From Porpolomopsis calyptriformis (Eukaryota > Basidiomycota > Agaricomycetes > Agaricales > Hygrophoraceae), in contig OX621175.1 in NCBI GenBank assembly GCA_951640195.1, forward strand, positions 1,166,470-1,230,469: 64,000 nucleotides of DNA, read 5' to 3'. Under the pieces are notes generated by a model that was not told where the DNA came from, did no database searches, and worked only from the letters and a program-made list of their open reading frames with translations. This document shows, in pieces, positions 48,178 through 57,926 of this stretch. Within the stretch, counting starts at the first letter, position 1, and each line of letters opens with the position of its first letter. Position numbers and translations under genes: made by a program.

Positions 48178-48925
48178 TGTTTGAAACACCCTATGTATAC
48201 GCTACTGTCTTGGCGACCCGACTCCTAATTTGATCAATTCGTTAACGGCTGTGCATGGGAAAATGAGGAGATGGCCTCTCACACAAACCTTGGGAGACGT
48301 CAGAGTGCTTTCAATCCTTGAGGGCAGCAACCATACTGGGAGGCATCGCGTTGCTGGTCACATATCACTTGCCTTTCTACATTTCATATGCTTGAAAAGG
48401 GCAGCTTTCCGAATCTATCCTATGGAACACAAGCCTGGGGGACGACGATAACTACACCAATTCAGAAGCCTTAGCCCCATAAACGTTCTCACTACCTCCG
48501 CAACCGTGTGTCCTGTTGGATAAACAGCACCCCATTGCCACTCTCTGAGTGAAGAGAAGGGTGTCGACCCCTCCCTCATTCGACTCCTTTATCTTTGAAC
48601 CGGTTCAGTCGAAATTCACCCTCTTTAAGGATTGAAGCACGATATAAAGCCAAAGGGGTCAATGAGAACAGCACGGAGTCACAGATCCAGCCATCTGGTT
48701 TGTAGTGGATCCGGAGGGTCTTGCAGTGGATTGCATGGTGTCACAGAACAGAAAATTCTCGTTCAGTCTTGAGGTTAGTCCTCACGCATAAATGAGAGTT
48801 ATCAGTGAGTAAATTTGACACCTGATTCTCTCCTCTTAGACACATCTGTCTGATCCTTGACGTTAGCCTTTGTCGCAATTGAGATATAATATATATCAAC
48901 CGATCCCAAGATACTATGATCACTG
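48178..48925. other. Spacer right of receptor 4
   Basis: The left 200 bp belong to the duplicated unit. A minus-strand 55-codon frame ending near 48418 finishes in Cys-Ser-Ile-Gly (discussed among the rejected items). Nothing else recognisable; the right end is the 3' flank of the next gene. Confidence 0.35.
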
Positions 48926-50378
48926 TTACAGTTCTGCTTCGTCTCCGAACGGGTCCCAGAGTAATTCTCTCTCAATCTTGCGGGCGTCCTTCTTACCCAT
49001 CCCCCACTCACGCACATCGTCACTATCTGGGGCCTCTTCCTGGTCGTCATCATCGTCTGCCAGCTCGTCGACTTCATCATCATCCTCTAGATCCTTAGCA
49101 AACTCTTCGATGCCCTTCTTCGCAAGCCGCGCTAGCCGCTTGTGCGCGTAGTTGATGCGTAATCGATGACGCGGACGCGTTGGTGCTGGGGTAATGGGTG
49201 TGTGGATTGGGTCCGAGAAGGCCGTAGAAGACCCTGGGGAGGAGGCGGTGAAGCATGGTGTTGGAACAGTCGACGAGGAAACGGAAAGGGACTGCAAGGG
49301 TTGTCAAGTCAGCGAATATGGGTACTGAAGATTCAAACTTGGCGTACATCTTCGAGGTCTTCTAAATCATGATTGGTGGTGGGCTGGGGGAACTGGTTCA
49401 GGAACCGCTCTACTACTTCGTCTTCGTTCCAATGGTCGACAGGGATGGTGGCTTTGGGGGCCTCATCCCTAGATGACCCTCGGCTGAGGCTGACCCTGCC
49501 GCGAGCGCCAAAAACATGAGGCTTGTTACCGACTCCCCTTCGTCGAAGGATCTTTGAGGTGTTTATTGTGATGTGGATTTGGGTTCCTGAATCGTGATGC
49601 TGTGAGATGGATGATCAGCACGCATGAACATAAAGGAGGGTCTTCGCAACCCAAGATAGCAAGACCAGAATGAAAAACGTACATAAACTATAGCCTTGGA
49701 CAGGTCTGGTCCGTGTGGCCAAACGTGGGCCAGGGTAAGATCTTCCTCGGCCTCCCACTTCCAGTCTCCAGTGTCGCTTTTAATGTCTTGATCACTTTCG
49801 TCATCGCTGTTCCGTTCAGATGTTTCGTCTTCTCGATACCGATACGGATCACGAACGCTGGAAAGCTTGGCCCAGGTTCGACCATTCTTGATTTGGCCGG
49901 CCTTGTAAGCCAAACTGTAGACGACGACAGATGCTTGCGCCTCGAATAAGTGCCCCAACTCTTCTCGTTTTGTGTCCTTCCTCTTCCTTTTGGCAGACGC
50001 GCCGTTAGTGGCAACGCGCGGTGGACTGGGTTCGTCGAACAAGAAAAAGAGAAGGCGGTGCAAATGGCGGAAAGTGTAGTTTAGCGGTACCTGGACGATC
50101 CTGTACACGCCTTCCCTGTCCGTACGTCGACGGCTGTCGCGGATGAACTGGAAACGGAAAGCGAGATGTTTTGAAAATGAAGTCGGGGATGGGAGCATGA
50201 CATTGTGGGAATGGTTACGGGCGAACGGGTTGGTTGGAGAATCAGAGGGAATGGAACGATAGAAGGTGCGGGGAGTACGAGGGGTGTTGGTTGAGGGGGA
50301 GGAATACGAGAGGTGACGACGCTTTGGACGGGGACTGCTGGGAGGACTTGAGGATGGAACGAACGCACGTCTTGACAT
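48926..50378 (-). CDS. pRiA4b ORF-3-like domain protein
   Basis: Exons 50378-49683, 49599-49348 and 49291-48926 give 437 residues with all joins in phase 0. After a Ser/Pro-rich N-terminus (about 50 residues) comes a block matching the plasmid pRiA4b ORF-3-like domain: FRFQFIRDSRR, VPLNYTFRHLHRLLFFLF, LTLAHVWPHGPDLSKAIVY and, from the second exon, GTQIHITI. The domain also contains a fungal acidic insert (NSDDESDQDIKSD). The C-terminal exon has a long Asp/Glu run (LEDDDEVDELADDDDDQEE) and a basic helix (YAHKRLARLAKKGIEEF). The function of the domain in fungi is unknown. It lies between the two halves of the receptor array. Confidence 0.75.
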
Positions 50379-50463
50379 TGAAATGGGAGCGCGGCCAAAC
50401 AAAACACGCGACGCGTTTAATAGATTGTGATAACGTGACTTAATTATGTAATCATCGTATTTA

Positions 50464-53400
50464 TCACAGTCGAATCACAGTACCATCTTGATGCGGGCAG
50501 TTCAGCTTGAGCGCAGACCAATTCAACGTAGATCCTGAGTCCACAGATTGAGAAATATTGATATCACCCTTAGGGGCCTGGAGGGTGGCCGTAGCATTGC
50601 CACTGATGGCCTGTCCAATATTGATGGATCCATTGACAGAGGTGATATTCGCGGTGGAGTGCTGGTCAATCTTCTGGTCGATGTTAATATCTCCTTGGGC
50701 GGTGACGGTGACGTCTGAGTGCTGGTCAATTTTCTTGCCAATGTGCACCGTCGTGCCAGCATTGAGTGTGGCTTGACTATGCTGGTCAATCTTCTCGCCA
50801 ATTTCGATCTTGCCAAAGGTGGATGTAATGGTCGCCTCAGAATCTTGGTCAATTTTTTGACCGATAGTGACGTCGCCTCCAGCAACGATCTGCGCAATCG
50901 AGTGCTGGTCAATCGACTGACCAATGCTCACAGTTGTTGCCGCTTTGAGATTCGCGTATGAGTGCTGGTCGATCTTGTTCGTTATTGTGATGCTACCGTG
51001 CCGGCTCTCGAGGGTCACTTTGGCATGTTGGTTGATTGTGTTAAGTGTGAGGTCGCCATCGAAGCTCTCCTCAACCACCATATCACCTGAATATGATCCA
51101 AGATCTAGTGGTGGGTAGACTGGCTTCTGGTCCTTGAGCTGCACAAATGACGCGGTTGAGGGAACACCAGCTCCAGTCAGGAAAAACAGCATGTAGTAAC
51201 CAGGCGGCGCCAGGGAACGATCGGTGGGTATGGTGATGGTCACGGACCCAGCGCCGCCGGTGGTCACAAGCCAGATGGCCCTCTGGCTCATGTCAACCGT
51301 GTGCGTGACGGCACACGGTCGTATCATCATCACATTCGAGACTGGGGGACCGCGGGAAGTGTCGAGCCTGAGACTCGAGCCATACCCAACCTCTGTGGGC
51401 ACACCTGTGACTACTGGAGATGGCCCAGTGGCCAGGTATGGTGGATTGTAGATTTGGATAGACGTGTCATCATGAGCATTGGGCTCACCCGGGTTATAGG
51501 CATCAGTATTCCCTGCAATGGCGACCCGGCCGTCAGGAAGAAGCACCGCGGTGGAGTGGTATCCTCGAGGATGAAAGGGGTCTGGGTTGGGAGCCACAAG
51601 AGTGAATGTTTCTGTTACAGGGTCAAAAATCTCTGCAGCGAAAACGGTGGCCTGGGAATGGCCGGCAGCAGCGCCTGCCTCAATGCCATTAACAATGAAT
51701 ACAGTTCCATCTGGGAGAATGACTGTATCTGCAAGGAGGCGAGCAACCTTGGGTGGATTCTTAGTTGCCCTCCATGCAGATTTTGTTGGTGATGCGGTGT
51801 TAAATTCGAAAATGAAGGCACCCAGCAATGCGGGTGCAGTTGATTCCGTGTCGACGAAATTAAAGTTGTCTGTGGTGCTGCCACCCACGACCAGGATACG
51901 AGGCTTGTCCCCTTCCTTTTGTGGCAGGAGCACATGCCCGGTTTGCATCGGGTACGTCTGCAGGCCAACATGTTGTCCCAATCCATCTTGTGCCGGCATG
52001 GGGAAATTAGCGGAAGGGACAAACGATGAGCTGTCAAGATCGAAGATGGTCGTGCTTGTGTTGATGTGTACAAAGAGCTGGCGGGTTCCGGGCAAGAGCT
52101 GGATCATCGGATACTGGTTGGCAGACGTGAACTGCTGCTGAGGTGTGGGGCCAGCAAAGAGCTCCCCTGGCGGGAAGGTCTCAAACTTATCATTCTGGGC
52201 CCAGTTACTGCCAGAGATGACCCACTGCATCAGATTAGAGAGACCTCCGGCGACGAAGCCAGTGCCGTCATTGAGGAGATGGCATGTCGGATAGTAGCGG
52301 CCATCCTGCAAGTCGGGCCATCGCGTCCAGGAGTCGGCAATGGGGTCGTATGTGTGGACATCCTTAAGCGCCCCATTGTCTGAGCCAAGGAGCGTGCTGA
52401 TGAAGTTGGAAAGGCTATCTGGTTTCAGCCACCAGGCCTGGCTCACATCAACGGCGCCCGCGCCGTCCTGGCCACCAACCACAAGGATGGTGCCATCGGC
52501 AAGCGAACACTGGCCAGCGCAGAACACGTTGCGGCCGATGGACTTGACCGGGTCCGCTTTCTCGGTGACAGGGTCCCAGATCTGATAAGAGCCCAGGTTG
52601 GGATCACTGAAGAGCTGCTGGAAGAGGTCGCTGTTCTTGCCTAGCAGGCCCACGGCACGTGGGTCGAAGCTCCAGTAGAGCACTTTGCCGGTGTGGAGCA
52701 GAGCAGCGTGCACACCGACAATCTCAAGCGCATTGAGGGCTGGGTCCCAGGAGCCTAATGCTGGATTGGTGGGTCCTGTTACTGGAGCTTTGATAATGGG
52801 AGGTTGCTTTATCGGAGTCTGCGTTTGCTGGATTATCCTTAGCGTCGGTCGGCAAAAGGCGATGGGATATGTCCACCGGTCCATAGACACAGCCGAGATG
52901 ATGCTGAAATCGACCTCGGGCTTGTAGGCCGTAGCGTATTCAGTCAGCAGCTTTATCAGCGGCGTGAAATCTGGCTTCTTGCGCACCACGGCAATCGGCC
53001 CAGTTCGCGACCCAGCTGGTACCGCTACCTGCAAGCCGCCTGCGACCACAGCCACAACGTCTGCTGCCTGATGCGGACAAAACATCACCGCCAAAGAAGA
53101 CAAATCCAAGTCTCCAGGCTCACACCTGCACCGGTCTTCGCACTCGCACCTGTCTCCACACTTGCAGCCAACATCGAGGAGCAATGTCAACGGATCGCCC
53201 ACCTGTGCTTCGTGTGACTGCTGGGTCTTTAGATCGCGAGGGTTTGGTTTCTTCCATCGCACAATCCGACATACTCGCGGGCCCGAGATGGCCGAGAAAT
53301 ACTCGTCCACGGGGTTCGCGCTTATCCACTTCCTGGCGAGCCCCTCCAAACGTGCTCTAACTCTACCTGGCGCCTTAGGCACGCAGCGACGGTCACCCTC

Positions 53401-53964
53401 GAGCAGCCGCCGCATTGCGTTGGCTATGACGATGCGTGCATGGGTCAGGGATATAGTGGCTTCTCCCTCGCCTTGGAAGGCCGCCGCCTCGGCCGAATAC
53501 GTCACTGGGAAGGCAATGGCCTCTTCGATGGCACGCACAATGCTGACGATAAGGCGGTCGCGCTTGGCTGGCTGGTCCTTGCATATGAACGATGCGCCTG
53601 CAAATAGATCCATCGCCGCTCCCAGCATCGTGCGTTTGTCTGGCCCGTCATCACCGTCTGAGTCGCAGTGTGGCCCCTCCAGCTCTGATGGATCGCAGGT
53701 AAAGTCTGCCTCGATACAGTGCATTTCGTCGACCACTCTTTCGAATGAGTAGTGATGCCCGATCATGGCCAGGCGACACATGTTTGCGAGGCCTTGAAGC
53801 TTTGCTAGGCGCGCCTGGAGCCCACGGACCTTCACCGCCACCTCATCCTGAGACCCAGCATCTTTGGCGTAGCTCTGGACAGCCTGGCAAAACACGAGGA
53901 GAACTCGATCGGCCACCAATGGTGGCGCAGAGATGATGACTTCGGGATGCTCCATAGACTCCAT
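50464..53964 (-). CDS. Intronless copper-radical-oxidase fusion: unknown N-terminal region, glyoxal/galactose-oxidase core, IDQHS-repeat tail
   Basis: A single uninterrupted frame; the first ATG (53964, MESMEHPEV) gives 1166 residues. Residues 1-about 390: helical region of unknown family with a Cys cluster (CKCGDRCECEDRCRC). About 400-920: seven-bladed kelch oxidase core with glyoxal-oxidase hallmarks: FCAGQCSLADGT (Cys of the Cys-Tyr cofactor), RYYPTCHLLNDG (Tyr), RGYHSTAVLLPDGRV (Tyr-His) and VTHTVDMSQR (His), followed by a DUF1929-like Ig fold ending near QLKDQKP. About 960-1150: eight or so repeats of 20-21 residues around IDQHS-x-A-x-I...G-x-I-x-IGQK, probably a beta-solenoid. Known enzymes of this type are secreted and make H2O2; this one has no signal peptide. 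The absence of introns among intron-rich neighbours suggests transfer or retroposition. Confidence 0.85.
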   Translation of the reverse strand: MESMEHPEVIISAPPLVADRVLLVFCQAVQSYAKDAGSQDEVAVKVRGLQARLAKLQGLANMCRLAMIGHHYSFERVVDEMHCIEADFTCDPSELEGPHCDSDGDDGPDKRTMLGAAMDLFAGASFICKDQPAKRDRLIVSIVRAIEEAIAFPVTYSAEAAAFQGEGEATISLTHARIVIANAMRRLLEGDRRCVPKAPGRVRARLEGLARKWISANPVDEYFSAISGPRVCRIVRWKKPNPRDLKTQQSHEAQVGDPLTLLLDVGCKCGDRCECEDRCRCEPGDLDLSSLAVMFCPHQAADVVAVVAGGLQVAVPAGSRTGPIAVVRKKPDFTPLIKLLTEYATAYKPEVDFSIISAVSMDRWTYPIAFCRPTLRIIQQTQTPIKQPPIIKAPVTGPTNPALGSWDPALNALEIVGVHAALLHTGKVLYWSFDPRAVGLLGKNSDLFQQLFSDPNLGSYQIWDPVTEKADPVKSIGRNVFCAGQCSLADGTILVVGGQDGAGAVDVSQAWWLKPDSLSNFISTLLGSDNGALKDVHTYDPIADSWTRWPDLQDGRYYPTCHLLNDGTGFVAGGLSNLMQWVISGSNWAQNDKFETFPPGELFAGPTPQQQFTSANQYPMIQLLPGTRQLFVHINTSTTIFDLDSSSFVPSANFPMPAQDGLGQHVGLQTYPMQTGHVLLPQKEGDKPRILVVGGSTTDNFNFVDTESTAPALLGAFIFEFNTASPTKSAWRATKNPPKVARLLADTVILPDGTVFIVNGIEAGAAAGHSQATVFAAEIFDPVTETFTLVAPNPDPFHPRGYHSTAVLLPDGRVAIAGNTDAYNPGEPNAHDDTSIQIYNPPYLATGPSPVVTGVPTEVGYGSSLRLDTSRGPPVSNVMMIRPCAVTHTVDMSQRAIWLVTTGGAGSVTITIPTDRSLAPPGYYMLFFLTGAGVPSTASFVQLKDQKPVYPPLDLGSYSGDMVVEESFDGDLTLNTINQHAKVTLESRHGSITITNKIDQHSYANLKAATTVSIGQSIDQHSIAQIVAGGDVTIGQKIDQDSEATITSTFGKIEIGEKIDQHSQATLNAGTTVHIGKKIDQHSDVTVTAQGDINIDQKIDQHSTANITSVNGSINIGQAISGNATATLQAPKGDINISQSVDSGSTLNWSALKLNCPHQDGTVIRL
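50530..51080 (-). repeat. 60-63-bp coding tandem repeat (IDQHS array)
   Basis: On the plus strand the phrase GAGTGCTGGTCAAT and close variants recur about every 60-63 bp (near 50658, 50718, 50778, 50841, 50901 and 50961). Each marks one repeat of the C-terminal tail. Repeats alternate between 20 and 21 residues, and one has IDQDS in place of IDQHS. Confidence 0.85.
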
Positions 53965-54699
53965 AGTTCGTGGAAAATGCACTGAAAGAACCGAAGACGA
54001 GAACCTTGGAAAGACAAAAGGCGACAAGTAAGCTCCTAAAGCAATATGGATGGTGTTTTCACCAACCAAAGCGATGAACGATATCAAGTTAGCGCGACGG
54101 TTAGAATCAAGTGACGAAACTGGTTGAGACTGTAAGTGCAAGCTAAGTCGAGACAGTTAGCAGAGATACTACAGAATGGGCACACCTTAGTCCGAGGGAG
54201 AGAAACGTAAAGGAATGGTGTTTTAAAGCAAGCAGATGTATAGGGTACTTTTTACGAATCTGTGATCTGATCCGTCACCCAAACACAGCGCTCCCATCTA
54301 CCCTGTCAAGGGTGAATTCTCCGCCGCCGCGCGCACGTCCCCCGGATCTCTGGGCGAATTCTCCCCGAGCGCGCGCACATGTGCTCGATAGGGTCCTGAT
54401 CAAGATAGGAAAGGGCATGTTCGCACGCTCGAGCGGAGTTCGCCCCAGGGGCACAGATGGTCTATCTGGAAACTAGAATGAGAACAATTACAAGAATTTT
54501 GCATGAAAGAAGCCAACGTTGGCGGCGTACCCCAGAACCACGAGATGGGCCAGGCCAGCATTACTCGAGCATGCGATGGTACCCTAAAGAAGGATGAATG
54601 TGCCTGAGGGTCTAACGAGAAGTCCAACCATCCAACCCGGGCGATTCACATATGGATAGGTACAGACTCCCAACAGACTTGGCTGCGTCTACCACCATT
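53965..54699. other. 5' flank of the oxidase-fusion gene
   Basis: Upstream region of the fusion gene. The frame stays open for 59 codons above the first ATG, reaching 54141, but without another ATG. No other feature recognised; a GC-rich patch with CGCGCGCAC words lies at 54325-54380. Confidence 0.4.
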
Positions 54700-55660
54700 G
54701 GGGTGTACGGCATAGTTGGTTTGAGTATTTAAATACGGATGGAACGTATCTCACGTCTCCGGACACAACTGACAGAGCATTGCCTCGAGATCTCGGACGG
54801 GTCCTGTGATCGCCCAGAAGTCACGTACGATAGCGATGTGTCTGATAAACTTTAGAGAATTGTCGCCGCCAGATGAACATGCTGAATTACATTGAAGGGC
54901 TGGCTAGTCTCGACAGCCCACACAAGAAATATTCTGTGATTTGAGCTTGGGGTGATACTGGCGTCCAGTGAACAGTCGGCCGGAGGACAGAATTCGTGTT
55001 GCGCCAGAAGGAACCACTAACGCATTGGCCCGTTTGAACGTCCCACACATGAATCGTCTAGTCGGACGCTCTAGAAACGACTCCAGCGAGTAATTGAGGT
55101 GTGGATTTTGGAGGGACGTGTCACGACGCAGCCATTCTCAAAGTCCCAGATGCGAAGGGTCATGCCAAAATGAGAAGCATCCCTTCCGGTGGTTACTGAA
55201 TGGGACAGCGTGGCCTGTGAACAAACCGGCTATGGTGCATCCAGTCTGAGCTTCCATACACGGAGGATCATGTGGGAGACAACATGTCTTTCATCAGGAG
55301 AACACACGACTGGGAGGACCGAACTTGTATAGCGTTCTAAGGGTCTGGCCATGCTCTAGTGGTGTCAGATGAACCTGAGATGAGCTACTTTCCGTTGGTA
55401 AATGTGGAACTGGTTGAGGAGATGTTGAAGAGAATCAGCGTCTCCTGCGTAGAAATGGCTCGCCTCCATAGAGAGAATGTGACGGATTGAGTAGTTTTTC
55501 AGCAAAATTTCCACAGCCGGACGGATCTTGGTATCCAGCACACAAACCGCATACCAGATGAACGTTCTCCCATCCGAGAGACCAGCAACGACTAGATGTC
55601 GTCTGTGTGGGCATCAAAAAGTGCAAAATGGTAGGCCAGTAAGACTCGACGGCGATCCTC
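54700..55660 (-). pseudogene. Decayed WD40-repeat gene fragment
   Basis: On the minus strand several WD40-like scraps occur in different frames: LFDAHTDDI...SVRLWKF (about 55625-55500), VVCSPDERHVVS...ILRVWK (about 55320-55250) and GMTLRIWDFENGCVVT (about 55170-55120), broken by stops. They look like the remains of a WD40 propeller, perhaps from a NACHT-WD40 (NLR-type) gene. No intact frame remains. Confidence 0.55.
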
Positions 55661-55832
55661 GTCAGCCGAAGAACCGCTAGTACAGAGATTGGTTGAAGGA
55701 CGAGACTGGTTAGCTATGCCTGAAATCATACTGACTTGGCTTTGAAGACAGGTGAATGCACCGTTTGAGACGACTGCCGGAGAACGTTGGCTTTCGGCAA
55801 GCTTTCAAATTACGCGTTCGACACGGTGTGTG

Positions 55833-57832
55833 ATGCCTACCCACTCGACAATCCGGAATACGCCCAACACCAACGGCCCTCAACCTCTAATTTCACCCTC
55901 CCCGTCGAATACAAGATACCCGCCGTCTTCGTCACAAAAAATATCCGCCGAACCCCCACCGCCATACACCCCTAATGCCACCCATTCACCCACTGATAAT
56001 CAGTTCAATTTCAATCTTACCACCGATTTAGATTCAAAAACCGATGGGGACGATGGCGCAGATATTTTTGATGCGACCCTTCCGCCGTGGCGCGCGGCGA
56101 TACGAAGGAGCCTCGTGAGGAACATCGAATGGGAAAGCAAAGTGTTAGCAAAGATGCAAGTATGTGGTCCTTTCATCTTACGCTCTTTTCGATGCTTCGG
56201 CAAGCGAGGGTGCTGACAATGATATCGCACTGTCTGTCCTGCAGGATTTCATACGTACACCATGGCTTGATGCCTACTTCGTGTACACATCCTCGCTCGG
56301 CACACACATTTTTTTCATGACCTTCCTTCCCGCCTTGTTTTTTTTCGGCTACGACGAGATCGGCCGCCAGTGCGTGTTCTCATCTCTCTCATCGCCCCCG
56401 ACCATCCCTCTTACTCCCGAGTTGAATCCTTAGACTACTCGTCGTCCTCGCATTAGGCGTGTACTGCTCCTCTTTTGTCAAAGACTTAATCTGTTCTCCT
56501 CGTCCATTTTCTCCGCCTGTCACCCGACTTAGTAAGTAGCTTCAAGGACGTAATTCTTCCTCTTGAATGACATCCGGATTATTGCAGCAATAGGAACACA
56601 TCATCTCGAGTACGGTTTCCCCTCCACACACTCAGCCAACTGCGTCTCCATCGCGCTTTTCTTCTTTACCCGCTTGCACATATTCTACTCCGAAGGAGGT
56701 GGTAGTGGAAGGGAAGGGGGGAATGTTTATTGTATGCTAGTGGGTGTGCTGCTCTGGTACGCATCCTCAATCGTGTTTGGGCGGTTGTATACTGCTATGC
56801 ACTCGTTTACGGATTGTGTAGTGGGTGTTGCAATGGGGGCAGGGATTTGGTGGGTGCATGACGGGCATTGGGGACTAGGGGCGGGAGTGTGGGTAGAAAG
56901 GATCATAGAAAGCCACGGGGTTGCAGGTGTGTCTTTTCCAGAGATATCATTATGGTTGTATCTAACGACAGGATAAGTCCCGCTTGTGGTTGTTCCGCTT
57001 TGCCTGATCATGGTGAACCAGCATCCACAGCCGGTCGATGATTGTCCATGTTTTGAGGATGCGATCGCGATTGTGAGCGTCGTGATGGGAAGTGTGCTTG
57101 CGAGATGGCATGCGGTGCATTATGGCTTCGATGATCAGTTTTTCACGGGAATGATGCCTGGGAGTGCCGGTAAGACATGGGATGAAGCGGTTATGTGGTG
57201 GGTATTTGCCGTACTGAAGATGGTCGTCGGTGCGTTTTTCCCTTAAGCTCTCGGCGATTATTTCCTACAAAAGCAACTGACTGCATGTATAGGAATCATA
57301 GTGATATTCACTTGGCGCATACTCGCCAAATCAATGTTGCACATGCTCCTCCCTCCAACGTTCCGCTTGCTCTCGCAGGCATTCACGCTGCCCCACAGGC
57401 GATTTTACACACCTGCAACCGATTACGGAAGTGTACCGAGTGAGTTGGGCTTGAGGCCAATCCCGAGTGTGATGGATCTGCCAGGAGAGTTAGGGTTCGG
57501 TCAGGAGTCGGAAAAGGAAGGGGAAGCGAGTGGAGTTGGGAGGGAAGGAGGGAGTGTCAGAGTGCGAACTAATGGCAATGGAGGTGCTGTATTTGAGAAA
57601 GACGCAAATGGAGTCAGAGGGAAGAACTGGGAGTTGGAAAAAAGTGAAGGTGGGAAGGATGTCAAACATTATGATGCGGATGGTAAGTGTTTATACGCCG
57701 TTTCTGCGATTGTCCTCATGATTATTCGCAGTTTTGACCAAGGTGATCGTTTATTGTGGGATTGCAGTTTTAGCTTGCGAGATATTGCCTGTCATGTTCG
57801 AAATGCTTGGATGGGGAGTCAAGTCATGGTAG
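55833..57832 (+). CDS. Sphingoid long-chain-base phosphate phosphatase (LCB3/PAP2 family)
   Basis: Multi-exon gene, first exon 55833-56159, second starting at 56245, ending at the TAG at 57832. The three PAP2 phosphatase motifs are present: KDLICSPRP (KX6RP, about 56.49 kb), PSTHS (56.63 kb) and FGRLYTAMHSFTDCVVG (SR-x5-H-x3-D type, 56.79 kb). Eight or so membrane helices follow the N-terminal Pro/Ser-rich cytosolic part. A low-complexity Gly/Glu segment precedes a final helix exon (VIVYCGIAVLACEILPVMF). Yeast Lcb3 dephosphorylates dihydrosphingosine-1-phosphate in the ER. The motif 3 serine is replaced by Gly in FGRLYTAMH, which is tolerated in some members. It ends 94 bp from the convergent receptor 5 gene. 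Confidence 0.87.
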
Positions 57833-57926
57833 CTCATTGGTCTGGCGTGCGCAAACAATTCCTGTAATATTCCGACTTACAATGGCCCATTTTCTGCCTT
57901 TAATACATACACACTAATAACTATAA

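Larger units (their letters stand above)
44161..48370 (+). repeat. Tandem segmental duplication (about 2.34-kb period) carrying receptors 3 and 4
   Basis: Unit 1 runs about 44161-46050 and unit 2 about 46503-48370; the two receptor starts are 2342 bp apart. Homology covers the upstream relic (containing CACGTCCCTGA and TTATTGGATAGGAT), the promoter, all exons and introns, and at least 200 bp downstream (GGCCTCTCACACAAACCTTG). Some stretches of exon 2 are identical for tens of bases, so the duplication is recent or has undergone gene conversion. Confidence 0.85.

Noticed and set aside
48410..48580. Minus-strand 55-codon frame ending Cys-Ser-Ile-Gly next to receptor 4, a possible pheromone precursor
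   Set aside because: Gly is an unusual last CaaX residue in fungal pheromones, the frame is Trp/Arg-rich and lacks the usual charged processing site, and the matching flank of receptor 3 has no counterpart.
49095..49349. Alternative third-exon frame of the pRiA4b-domain gene (VPFRFLVDCSNTML...)
   Set aside because: The phase-0 splice at 49348/49291 selects the other frame, which gives a longer, acidic and basic C-terminus to 48926.
53965..54141. Upstream 59-codon extension of the oxidase-fusion frame
   Set aside because: It begins at a TTG, has no ATG of its own, and the leader shows no clean signal peptide; the first ATG at 53964 is preferred.
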